The notes under the pieces: model-generated
Database searches by the model: none
Told to the model about the DNA's origin: nothing
The model's input: only the letters and a program-made list of their open reading frames with translations
NCBI GenBank assembly: GCA_937907425.1
Contig: CALCIE010000025.1
Coordinates: 62,001 to 126,000, forward strand
Length of the DNA stretch: 64,000 nucleotides
DNA from: ZC4RG42 sp003242425
Lineage (GTDB): Bacteria; Pseudomonadota; Gammaproteobacteria; Burkholderiales; SG8-39
Direction: 5' to 3'
Shown: piece after piece, positions 37,038 through 45,917 of the stretch
Layout of the letters: each line of letters opens with the position of its first letter
Position numbering within the stretch: position 1 is the stretch's first letter
Translations under genes and position numbers: made by a program

Positions 37038-38539
37038 GCGACCCTTCCCTTCGCCGGCACGGCGCGGCGGCGTTGCGCCCCGAACCAATCCGCGAAACGC
37101 ACGCGCTGCGCCGCGTCGAGATGCAGTCCCGCCTTGGTGCGGCGCCACAGCACGTCTTCCGCCTCGCACGCCCATTCGTGCGCGACGAAATGCCGCACCT
37201 CGCGCTCGTACAGATCGGCGCCGAAATGCACCCCGAGGTCTTCGAGATGCCGCGCGTCGCCGAGCACCTGCTCCGCCTCGCCGCCGTGCCGTGCATAAAG
37301 GCGCCGCAGCAAAGCCTCAGGCAACGCCGGATAGCGTGCGCGCAAGGCATCGAAAGATCCGTCGGCACCGGGCAGCGGCGATGCGGCGGTCCACGCGCCG
37401 CGCCGCACGGCGAGCCACGGCGCGAGCTTCTCCAGCGCCTGCTCCGCCAGGCGTCGGTAGGTCGTGATCTTGCCGCCGTACACCGTCAGCAGCGGCAGCC
37501 CGCGCGCCGCGTCGAGCGCCAGATGGTAGTCGCGCGTGGTGGCGGAAGGATCGGCGGAACCGTCGTCGTACAAGGGTCGCACCCCGGCGTACGTCCAGAC
37601 GATCCGCTCCGCCCGCAGCGGCACGGCCAGATAGCGATTGACGGCGTCGAGCAGATAGCGGATCTCGTGTGCTTCGATGCGTGCGCCGGCTGCCGGCGTG
37701 TCGACCAGCACGTCCGTCGTGCCGATGAGACTGTAGTCCCGCTCGAACGGCAGGATGAAGACGATGCGCCGGTCGTCGTTTTGCAACAAATAGGCGTGGT
37801 CGCCGGCATGGACCCTGGGCACGACGATGTGGCTTCCCTTCACGAGCTGTACACGCGTACCACCGCCGCTGCGACCTTCGATGTTGCGCGCGATTTCCTC
37901 CACCCACGGCCCGCCGGCGTTGATGAGCGTGCGACTACGCAATTGCAGCGGCGCGCCGTCCGCGTCGAGCGCCTCGATCCGCCAACATTCCGCATCGCGG
38001 CGCGCCCGCAGGAAAGCCGTACGCGGGAACAACGCGGCACCGAGCGCCGCAGCCGAACGCAGATTGGCAATGACGAGCCGCGCGTCGTCGACCTGGGCGT
38101 CCCAGTAGGCGAAGCCCCGCCTCAGGCCCGGCCGCAACGGCGCGCCTTCCGGCGTGCCGTCCAACGCCACCGCCCGCGAGACGGGGAACGCCGAGCGCCC
38201 GCCCAGGCGGTCGTAGAGCCACAGTCCCGTACGCAGCATCCACGCCGGCCGCAGGCCCGGCACATGCGGCAGCACGAAGTGCAACGGCCTGATGAGATGC
38301 GGCGCGAGGCGGGCCAGTACCGCGCGCTCCCTGAGCGATTCCGCCACCAGCCGGAATTCGTAATGCTCCAGATAGCGCAGTCCGCCGTGAATGAGCTTGG
38401 TGCTCGCGGAGGAGGTCCCGCCCCCGAAATCGCCGCGCTCCAGCAGCGCGACGCGCAAGCCGCGACCACTCGCGTCGCGCGCGATGCCCGCGCCGTTGAT
38501 GCCGCCGCCGATGACGACGAGATCGAAGTCCCTGGCCAT
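37034..38539 (-). CDS. glpD: Aerobic glycerol-3-phosphate dehydrogenase
   Basis: GlpD oxidises glycerol 3-phosphate to dihydroxyacetone phosphate and passes electrons to quinone at the inner membrane. The 501-residue protein starts MARDFDLVVIGGGINGAGIA, the FAD-binding Rossmann motif. Other blocks are STKLIHGGLRYLEHYEFRLV, RTLINAGGPWVEEI, VYGGKITTYRRLAEQAL and the C-terminal domain with ERE and VLWRRTK. AAGGAGA lies two to three bases before the ATG, a rather close spacing. No glpK or glpF is in the window, so it is genomically separated from glycerol uptake. Confidence 0.95.
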   Translation of the reverse strand: MARDFDLVVIGGGINGAGIARDASGRGLRVALLERGDFGGGTSSASTKLIHGGLRYLEHYEFRLVAESLRERAVLARLAPHLIRPLHFVLPHVPGLRPAWMLRTGLWLYDRLGGRSAFPVSRAVALDGTPEGAPLRPGLRRGFAYWDAQVDDARLVIANLRSAAALGAALFPRTAFLRARRDAECWRIEALDADGAPLQLRSRTLINAGGPWVEEIARNIEGRSGGGTRVQLVKGSHIVVPRVHAGDHAYLLQNDDRRIVFILPFERDYSLIGTTDVLVDTPAAGARIEAHEIRYLLDAVNRYLAVPLRAERIVWTYAGVRPLYDDGSADPSATTRDYHLALDAARGLPLLTVYGGKITTYRRLAEQALEKLAPWLAVRRGAWTAASPLPGADGSFDALRARYPALPEALLRRLYARHGGEAEQVLGDARHLEDLGVHFGADLYEREVRHFVAHEWACEAEDVLWRRTKAGLHLDAAQRVRFADWFGAQRRRAVPAKGRVA

Positions 38540-38583
38540 ATCTCCTTGTAACCGTTGGCGGCTGCGCCCGCAATCCCGCCCGG

Positions 38584-38613
38584 TTCGACCCAGCGGCGAA
38601 GCGGCTCTATAAT
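38584..38613 (+). promoter_or_regulatory. Candidate promoter for the LprI-like gene
   Basis: A perfect TATAAT lies at 38608-38613. An imperfect -35, TTCGAC, lies at 38584-38589, with 18 bases between. Transcription would begin close to 38620, so an ATG at 38621 would be leaderless while the ATG at 38669 would have a leader. This helped choose the start of the downstream gene. Confidence 0.5.
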
Positions 38614-38668
38614 CGGCACGATGCTTTCTACGCCTTTCGACCGTTCGTCGCCCTTTCGTGCGTTCCAG

Positions 38669-39121
38669 ATGAGAGCCGCAGCGCTTGTTGTCCCGTTCTT
38701 TCTGTTGATCGGCATAGCCGGTCCGACATCCGTTTCGGCCCAGAGCGCCCCTCAGGCTCCGCTCGAGCAGACGCCGAAAGCCGCCCAGCGCACCGGCTGC
38801 CAGACCGGCACGCCGGCGGGCGAGCTCGCCTGCCTGGAGCCGGACCTGCGCGAGGTCGAGCAATCGCTCGAACGCCAGCTGCAACGACTCGACCGGCTGC
38901 TGCGCAAAGCCGAGCGTTCCAAGGGCACGCGCGCGCCTGCACGGCTCGCCGCTTCGCAGGCGGCGTTCTACGACTACCGCAGCCAGTTCTGCAAACTCGA
39001 GGGCGTGGCGCTGGCCGGCGTCAGCGAATGGCTCGACGTGCGCATCAAGGAATGCGAGATGCGTCTGACCAAGGACCGGCTCGAATCCCTGCGCGACATC
39101 GAAGCCTATCTCGAGAGCTGA
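38669..39121 (+). CDS. LprI-like exported protein (DUF1311)
   Basis: This 150-residue protein has an N-terminal signal peptide (MRAAALVVPFFLLIGIAG, predicted cleavage after SVSA). The mature part resembles the LprI N-terminal domain. It has paired cysteines in GCQTGTPAGELACLEPDLRE, a long charged helix LERQLQRLDRLLRKAE, then ASQAAFYDYRSQFCKLEG and a final KECEMRLTKDRLESL. Related proteins bind lysozyme, so it may protect the cell wall, but the function is inferred. I chose the ATG at 38669; an ATG at 38621 would add 16 residues. It is divergent from glpD. Confidence 0.7.
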   Translation: MRAAALVVPFFLLIGIAGPTSVSAQSAPQAPLEQTPKAAQRTGCQTGTPAGELACLEPDLREVEQSLERQLQRLDRLLRKAERSKGTRAPARLAASQAAFYDYRSQFCKLEGVALAGVSEWLDVRIKECEMRLTKDRLESLRDIEAYLES

Positions 39122-39137
39122 ATCCGGCCCGCAGCGG

Positions 39138-40301
39138 CTAGTGCTTGCCGCCGTAGCCGAACCAGCCGATCAGGAAACGCGCAATGCCGTAGGCGATCCA
39201 GATCCGCACGCGCGTCATGAGCGGCTGCTTGTGCCAGTGCTCGCGCTCGACGGGCGCCGCGCCTTCGCGCATATGTTCGATCAGACTGTCGCGCAGCTCG
39301 CGCGCGAACGTCTCGTCGTCCACCACGATGTTGGCCTCGCGCGCGAGCAGCAGGCTGAAGGGGTCGATGTTGGACGATCCCACGGTGGCCCAGCGCCCGT
39401 CGATCACCGCCACCTTCGCGTGCAGGAAACTCTTCCGGTATTCCACGATCTGCACGCGCGCATCGAGCAGCGCGCCGTAGAGCGCCCGTGAAGCGTAGTG
39501 CAGAAGCGCGTATTCCACGCGCCCCTGCAGCAGCAGGATCACGCGCACGCCGCGCGCCGCCGCGTTCATGAGCGCATGGCGGAAACGCACGCCGGGGAAG
39601 AAATAGGCGCAGGCGAGGATGATCTCCTCGCGCGCGGCCTCGATGGCGGCGAGATAGGCGTCCTCGATGTCCGAACGGTGATGGAGGTTGTCGCGCACGA
39701 CCAGCGCCGCGCGCTGCGTGCCCTTGACGCTGTAATCCCCCGTGTGCCTGGTGTCGCCCATCCAGCGCTGGCGGAAGTTGGCCCAGGCGACCAGACGCCA
39801 CAGACGGTCGGCTTCTTCCGTCAACGGTTCGAGCAGCGGGCCTTCCACGCGCACGGCGTAATCGTGACGCGGAGGCGTGTGGCCCGGCGTGTTCATGTCG
39901 TCGATGATGTTGATGCCGCCGACGAATCCCACGGCTCCGTCGATCACCGCGATTTTGCGATGCAGGCGGCGCAGACGCGAACGCTTCAGGTTCCACGGCG
40001 TGAGGTCGGGACGGTAGATCAGCAACTCCACGCCGGCGTTGAGCAGCCGCTCGCGCAGACTGCCGAAGTAGCGCTTGGAGCCGAACCCGTCGACGATCAC
40101 GCGCGTACGCACGCCGCTCGCAGCCGCGTCCATGAGCGCGCGCGCGATCATGCGCCCTGCCGCGTCGTCGGCGAAGATGTAGGTCTCGAGATGGACGAAA
40201 TGGCGCGCCGAGGCGATGGCCGCCAGCAGCGCGGGGAAATACTCGGCTCCGCTGCGCAGCAGCTTCAGCCGGTTGCCGGTGCGAAATTCACTGTCCGCCA
40301 C
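39138..40301 (-). CDS. clsB: Cardiolipin synthase ClsB (phospholipase D family)
   Basis: ClsB makes cardiolipin from phosphatidylglycerol by a phospholipase D-type phosphatidyl transfer. The 387-residue protein has two HxKxxxxD motifs, HRKIAVIDGAVGFVGG near residue 115 and HAKVAVIDGRWATVGSSNID near residue 295. It begins with the RTGNRLKLLRSGAEYF region that precedes the first PLD domain, and it has a hydrophobic C-terminal segment. The start is a GTG at 40301 that lies 14 bases inside the end of the ybhP-like gene. The ybhP-clsB pair is also found in E. coli, supporting the assignment. Confidence 0.93.
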   Translation of the reverse strand: MADSEFRTGNRLKLLRSGAEYFPALLAAIASARHFVHLETYIFADDAAGRMIARALMDAAASGVRTRVIVDGFGSKRYFGSLRERLLNAGVELLIYRPDLTPWNLKRSRLRRLHRKIAVIDGAVGFVGGINIIDDMNTPGHTPPRHDYAVRVEGPLLEPLTEEADRLWRLVAWANFRQRWMGDTRHTGDYSVKGTQRAALVVRDNLHHRSDIEDAYLAAIEAAREEIILACAYFFPGVRFRHALMNAAARGVRVILLLQGRVEYALLHYASRALYGALLDARVQIVEYRKSFLHAKVAVIDGRWATVGSSNIDPFSLLLAREANIVVDDETFARELRDSLIEHMREGAAPVEREHWHKQPLMTRVRIWIAYGIARFLIGWFGYGGKH

Positions 40302-41055
40302 GGCGGGTCGCGGGAAGTGCCAGTTGCGCGGTCAGCATCGCATGGTCCGAGATGCGCGACCAGACATGGCCGTGATGCACCTCGGCATGCTCGATGTCGA
40401 AACCTCGTACATAGATTCTGTCCAGCCGGAACAGCGGCAGGCGGCTGGGGAAGCTGCGTGCGGAACGGCCGTAGCGCACACGGAACACCTCCTGCAAACC
40501 GAGCTCTTCGTACAGACGCGGACCGACGCGGTTGCGCCAGTCGTTGAAATCGCCCGCGACGATGACCGGCGCATCGTCGGGCACCGTTTCCCGGATGCGT
40601 TCGATCAGCGCGTTCACCTGCCGCCTGCGGCCGTGCTCGATCAGGGCGAGATGCACGCACAGGCAGTGGACCCGCACGTCCTGCCTGGGCAGATGGATCT
40701 CGCAATGCAGCAGGCCGCGGCTTTCGAACGGATGGCTGGAGATATCCAGATTCTCCACCGAGACGATGGGGTAGCGCGACAGGATCGCGTTGCCGTGATG
40801 GCCGTGGTCGTAGACGGCGTTGCGGCCGTAGGCGTGGTCCGTCCAGACGCTATCGGCGAGAAACTCGTATTGCGGCTCCTGGGGCCACTCGGCGAAGCGG
40901 TTGGCATGCAGCACGTGCTCGCCCTGCACTTCCTGCAGAAAAACGATGTCGGCGTTGGTCGCCCGCAAGCGCTCGCGCAACTCGTGCAGCACGATCCGGC
41001 GGTTGAACTGCGAAAAGCCTTTGTGGATGTTGTAGGTTGCGACGTGCAAATTCAT
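40288..41055 (-). CDS. YbhP-like endonuclease/exonuclease/phosphatase protein
   Basis: This 255-residue protein has the DNase I-like fold. It begins LHVATYNIHKGFSQFNRRI with the catalytic Asn, then IVFLQEVQGEHV with the metal-binding Glu. HLALIEHGRRRQVNALI, the AGDFNDWRNR motif and LDRIYVRG complete the fold, ending SDHAMLTAQLAL. It is the partner gene of clsB, as ybhP is in E. coli, and a lipid-phosphoester substrate is a reasonable guess. The ATG at 41055 was preferred to one at 41127, since homologues begin near MNLHVATYN. Its end overlaps clsB by 14 bases. Confidence 0.9.
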   Translation of the reverse strand: MNLHVATYNIHKGFSQFNRRIVLHELRERLRATNADIVFLQEVQGEHVLHANRFAEWPQEPQYEFLADSVWTDHAYGRNAVYDHGHHGNAILSRYPIVSVENLDISSHPFESRGLLHCEIHLPRQDVRVHCLCVHLALIEHGRRRQVNALIERIRETVPDDAPVIVAGDFNDWRNRVGPRLYEELGLQEVFRVRYGRSARSFPSRLPLFRLDRIYVRGFDIEHAEVHHGHVWSRISDHAMLTAQLALPATRRGGQ

Positions 41056-41107
41056 GCAGCCGTTGTTCGGTTCTTCTGCATCCCGGCCATGCCCGTTCGG
41101 ACACGCA

Positions 41108-41521
41108 TCAGGGCTTCCGTTCGGCATGCGCCGGCTGCGCGGCGATCTCGTTCGCGACTTCGATCAGGTTCCCGTCCGGATCGCGGCAATACACGGACCG
41201 GATCGGTCCCCGCGCGCCGGTGCGCATCACCGGCCCTTCCACCAATTCCACGCCACACGAGCGCCAGCGGTCGATGACTTCTTCCACGGGCGTCGCCGTG
41301 ATGAAGCACAGATCGGCCGATCCGGGCGTGGGATGCGCGGCCTTGGGCTCGAATTCCTTGCCGTATTCGTGCAGATTGATTTTCTGCACCCCGAAATGCA
41401 GCGCCTTGCGGCCGGCACCGAAAGTCGCAACCCGCATGCCGAGCGCCGTCTCATAGAAGCGGCACGCGGCGTCGATATCGCGGACGGTCAGCACCAGGTG
41501 GTCGAGTCGCTCGAGTTCCAT
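41108..41521 (-). CDS. VOC-family (glyoxalase-like) protein
   Basis: This 137-residue protein has one vicinal oxygen chelate domain. It starts ELERLDHLVLTVRDIDAAC with the first metal-ligand histidine, then RFYETALGMRVATFGAGRKA. The second motif is LHEYGKEFEPKAAHPTPGSA, and SVYCRDPDGNLIEVAN contains the conserved glutamate. Such proteins include glyoxalases, dioxygenases and fosfomycin-resistance-like enzymes, and the substrate cannot be told. The ATG at 41521 removes a poorly conserved 17-residue extension. It lies 52 bases upstream of the ybhP-like gene and 140 bases downstream of nudB. Confidence 0.85.
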   Translation of the reverse strand: MELERLDHLVLTVRDIDAACRFYETALGMRVATFGAGRKALHFGVQKINLHEYGKEFEPKAAHPTPGSADLCFITATPVEEVIDRWRSCGVELVEGPVMRTGARGPIRSVYCRDPDGNLIEVANEIAAQPAHAERKP

Positions 41522-41661
41522 GAACGCTACTTTATAACGTCTGCGGCCGGCTGACGGCGCCGCCGTCCGCAAAACCGGGCCGGAGGGAGGGAGACAGCAT
41601 TTATGTGCGGGCGCGGGCGGCGCGCTTCAATACGGCACCGGCCGCCGGCACGGGCTTCGGG

Positions 41662-42132
41662 CTACGAGGCGGATTTTGCCCGTGCCGCCATGCGCTCGGG
41701 CAGCATCAGGATGGCGTCGCGGTTGCTCCAGGAGAAGCACTTGTCGGCCGCCTCGCGCCAGGGCAGCCAGATGTAGCCGTAGTGCTCGGTCGGGGAACAG
41801 CGGATGGGCAGGGGTTCGGGCACCATCAGCCCGAACACGTGCTCGACGTTGTGCGTGACGCCGGGCGCGTAACGGCTGCGCCAGTTCTTGAAGATCTCGA
41901 AGCGGTTCTCGATGCCCCAGTCGGTGAGTTCGTACTTGGTGGCGTCGAGGCCGGTCTCTTCGGCCACTTCGCGGACCGCCGTCTCGTAGAAGGGTTCGTC
42001 CTCGTAGTCGACGCTGCCGGTAACCGACTGCCAGAACCCCGGCCAGGGCACCCGCTCCATCAGCAGCACCTGCAGATCCGGGGTGTGGATCACCACCAGC
42101 ACGGATCGCGGAATCTTGTAAGGTCCAGTCAT
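41662..42132 (-). CDS. nudB: Dihydroneopterin triphosphate diphosphatase
   Basis: NudB removes pyrophosphate from dihydroneopterin triphosphate in folate synthesis. The 156-residue protein starts KIPRSVLVVIHTPDLQVLLM. It has the Nudix box in GSVDYEDEPFYETAVREVAE followed by ETGLDA. WRSRYAPGVTHNVEHVFGL and EHYGYIWLPWREAADKC are typical of the NudB group and separate it from MutT. The ATG overlaps the barstar-like gene stop by four bases, so its expression is coupled to that gene. aspS-nudB synteny is common; here two extra genes lie between them. Confidence 0.93.
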   Translation of the reverse strand: MTGPYKIPRSVLVVIHTPDLQVLLMERVPWPGFWQSVTGSVDYEDEPFYETAVREVAEETGLDATKYELTDWGIENRFEIFKNWRSRYAPGVTHNVEHVFGLMVPEPLPIRCSPTEHYGYIWLPWREAADKCFSWSNRDAILMLPERMAARAKSAS

Positions 42133-42566
42133 TCCTCACCCAGCACGGGCAGATCGAACTCGTCCGCGTCGACGCCCTCGATGAACACCCAGAACGGGAT
42201 GTCTTCGTCGTAACTGCTTTCGGCCACGCTGTCGAGCACCTCGAGCAGTTGCTCGAAATCGTCACCGTCCTCGCGCGCCAGCGCGCCGCATCCGCCCAGC
42301 GTCAACGCGACGCCGGCGGGCGTCTCCAGCGCACGGTCGGCCAGCACGTCGTACAAGGCATCCCAGTTGGCGCCGAAGCCGTCGGCCAGACCCAGTGCGT
42401 GCTGAAAGGCCGACATGATATCGGCCTTGTTGCGCGCCGCACCGAGATCGACCCGCCAGCGTTCCAGTCCGGCGCGGTCGGCTGCCGCGTCGAGCGCCTC
42501 GGCATCCGGGGGGCTGAGGAAGATGCCGGCCTCGCCCGGGTTGGTCAGCAATTCCGCGTAGTCCAT
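42129..42566 (-). CDS. Barstar-family RNase inhibitor
   Basis: This 145-residue cytoplasmic acidic protein matches barstar. The core is GLERWRVDLGAARNKADIMS, then FQHALGLADGFGANWDALYD, the conserved GxNWDAL motif in the helix that plugs the barnase active site. A strand with GVALTLGGCGALA follows. The C-terminal stretch SSYDEDIPFWVFIEG is family-like. It has about 30 extra residues at the N terminus and an acidic tail compared with classic barstar. It starts 3 bases after the secreted ribonuclease gene, which identifies its likely partner. Confidence 0.88.
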   Translation of the reverse strand: MDYAELLTNPGEAGIFLSPPDAEALDAAADRAGLERWRVDLGAARNKADIMSAFQHALGLADGFGANWDALYDVLADRALETPAGVALTLGGCGALAREDGDDFEQLLEVLDSVAESSYDEDIPFWVFIEGVDADEFDLPVLGEE

Positions 42567-42569
42567 CGC

Positions 42570-42956
42570 TCACCTCCTGCCGGATGGCTCGACGCGTATG
42601 CGCCGGAAGGAGTTGTAATGATCCTCGGTGTAATAGTACTCGCCGCTGGTGCGTACGTCGCCCGTTTCGCCGGCGCCGGCGACGATGCGCCGCGCGCCGC
42701 GATGCCTGAGTCCCGGCGTGGGCACCGTGTATTCGCGATAGTAGCCGCGCGGCCTGACCGGCAGCCGGCGTTCGAAATTGTTGAACACCGTACCGTCGCG
42801 CTTGTAGGGAAAGGGGCCGCCGCGCTGGATGAGGGCGAGCGTCTCGCGCGCCTCAGGCGGCAGCTCGTCGAGCGTGACGGTGGGCAGCCCGGCCGCGGCG
42901 CACGCGCACGCCCACCAGAACAGTCCGGCGAGCAGAACCCGCAACGCGCGCGTCAT
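42570..42956 (-). CDS. Secreted ribonuclease, RNase Sa/barnase family
   Basis: This 128-residue protein has a signal peptide (about residues 1-22, ending ACACAAAG) and a mature guanyl-specific ribonuclease domain. The catalytic residues align with Streptomyces RNase Sa: E75 in YYREYTV, R86 and R90 in RHRGARRIVAG, and H113 in YTEDHYNSFRRI. GTVFNNFERRLP is the substrate-binding loop. No cysteine pair is visible in the mature domain. It would cleave single-stranded RNA after guanine outside the cytoplasm. The inhibitor gene follows after 3 bases and aspS lies 25 bases upstream. Confidence 0.9.
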   Translation of the reverse strand: MTRALRVLLAGLFWWACACAAAGLPTVTLDELPPEARETLALIQRGGPFPYKRDGTVFNNFERRLPVRPRGYYREYTVPTPGLRHRGARRIVAGAGETGDVRTSGEYYYTEDHYNSFRRIRVEPSGRR

Positions 42957-42981
42957 CGTACGCCCTTGCGGCCGTGCGGCC

Positions 42982-44763
<1,782 letters not shown>

Positions 44764-44803
44764 GATTTCTGTCTGTAACGGTTAAGGCGGCGCGAAGGCC
44801 GCG

Positions 44804-45409
44804 TCATGATTTGTTGGCGATGTCGCGCGGCGCCACCACGCCCATGGAGATGACGTACTTGAGCGCCTCGTCGATCGTCATGTCGAGTTCGATCACTTCG
44901 CTGCGCCGCAGCATCACGAAGTATCCGCTGGTCGGGTTGGGCGTGGTCGGCACGTAGACGCTCACGTATTCGCCGTCCAGATGATTCACCACATCGCCGC
45001 CCGGTTTGCCGGTCAGGAAGGCGATGGTCCAGCTGTCGCCGTGCGGCCAGCGCACCAGCAGCGCCTTGCGGAACGCCTGTCCGCCCGGCTTGAAAAGCGT
45101 GTCGCTGATCTGCTTGACGCCGTTGTAGATCGAATTGACCACCGGCACCTTGAGCAGCGCCCTTTCCCACAGCCTGAGCAGGCGCTCGCCGAGGATGTTG
45201 GAGGCGAACATGCCGGTGAGCAGGATGACCAGCAAGGTCAGCAGCGCGCCGAGGCCGGGGATGTTGCGGCCGAACCAGGACTCCGGATGCAGCGCCCGCG
45301 GCAGCAGTTCCAGCGACTGGTCCATGGTCGCGACGATGAAGGTCAGCACCCAGATGGTGATGACGAGCGGGACGAGAACCAGCAGTCCGGTGACGAAATA
45401 GCGCTTCAA
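44804..45409 (-). CDS. DUF502 family membrane protein
   Basis: This 201-residue protein belongs to DUF502. Two hydrophobic helices, LLVLVPLVITIWVL at the N terminus and LLTLLVILLTGMFASNILGE near residue 60, precede a soluble beta-rich domain. The soluble domain has the family motifs KVPVVNSIYNGVKQISDTLF, TGKPGGDVVNHLDGEYVSVY and VPTTPNPTSGYFVMLR. The start appears to be a TTG, since MKRYFVTGL is the standard N terminus. The gene order fmdB-DUF502-aspS is common in betaproteobacteria. Function is unknown. Confidence 0.9.
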   Translation of the reverse strand: MKRYFVTGLLVLVPLVITIWVLTFIVATMDQSLELLPRALHPESWFGRNIPGLGALLTLLVILLTGMFASNILGERLLRLWERALLKVPVVNSIYNGVKQISDTLFKPGGQAFRKALLVRWPHGDSWTIAFLTGKPGGDVVNHLDGEYVSVYVPTTPNPTSGYFVMLRRSEVIELDMTIDEALKYVISMGVVAPRDIANKS

Positions 45410-45452
45410 GGGAGGGTCCCGTTAATCGTGTCGAGGCTTGCCGGAGCGACGG

Positions 45453-45477
45453 CCCGTCACGGCCGGGCCGTGACGGG
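45453..45477. repeat. Perfect 11-bp hairpin between fmdB and the DUF502 gene
   Basis: CCCGTCACGGC at 45453-45463 and GCCGTGACGGG at 45467-45477 are exact reverse complements with the 3-base spacer CGG. The hairpin starts three bases after the fmdB stop. No T-rich tract follows on the minus strand, so it would not be a classic terminator in that direction. It could stabilise the fmdB mRNA or set the level of downstream aspS expression. Confidence 0.6.
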
Positions 45478-45479
45478 TT

Positions 45480-45767
45480 TCAGTTGCAGGCGCAGGTGCC
45501 GCCGGAACAGGTATGCGCCCCGCCGCCGTCGGATTTGGACTCTCCGCCGCCCGAGTTCGCGTTGGAGGACTTGGACCCGCTGCCGTTGTTCTTGAAGTCG
45601 GTCACGTACCAGCCCGAGCCTTTGAGCTGGAAGCCGGCCGCGGTCAGCATCTTGCTGAAGGTGTCCTTCCCGCACTCGGGGCAAGTGGTGAGAACGGGGT
45701 CGCTCACCTTTTGCAGGTATTCCTTCTGGAACCCGCAGGACCCGCAACGGTACTCGTAAATCGGCAT
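45480..45767 (-). CDS. FmdB-family zinc ribbon protein
   Basis: This 95-residue protein begins MPIYEYRCGSCGFQKEYLQK, the classic FmdB start. A second CxxC pair in TTCPECGKDTFSKMLT completes the zinc ribbon. The C-terminal part is low complexity, rich in S and G (GSGSKSSNANSGGGESKSDG), and ends with the extra cysteines of HTCSGGTCACN. FmdB-like regulators are linked to formamidase and related genes, but the function is generally unknown. The ATG at 45767 is preferred to one at 45788 because of the invariant MPIYEYRC. It heads the operon that continues with the DUF502 gene and aspS. Confidence 0.88.
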   Translation of the reverse strand: MPIYEYRCGSCGFQKEYLQKVSDPVLTTCPECGKDTFSKMLTAAGFQLKGSGWYVTDFKNNGSGSKSSNANSGGGESKSDGGGAHTCSGGTCACN

Positions 45768-45917
45768 GGAATGCTCCGAACGAAGCAAAACTCGAGAAAG
45801 TCCGGGATTATACCGGTCGCCGGGATCCCTGCCGCGGTCGCCTGGTTCAGGCAGGCGGCCACGGCAAAGGACGTCGCCTCATGTCGGTACGCCCGGGCAC
45901 TTTTTCAAGTTCGGAGA

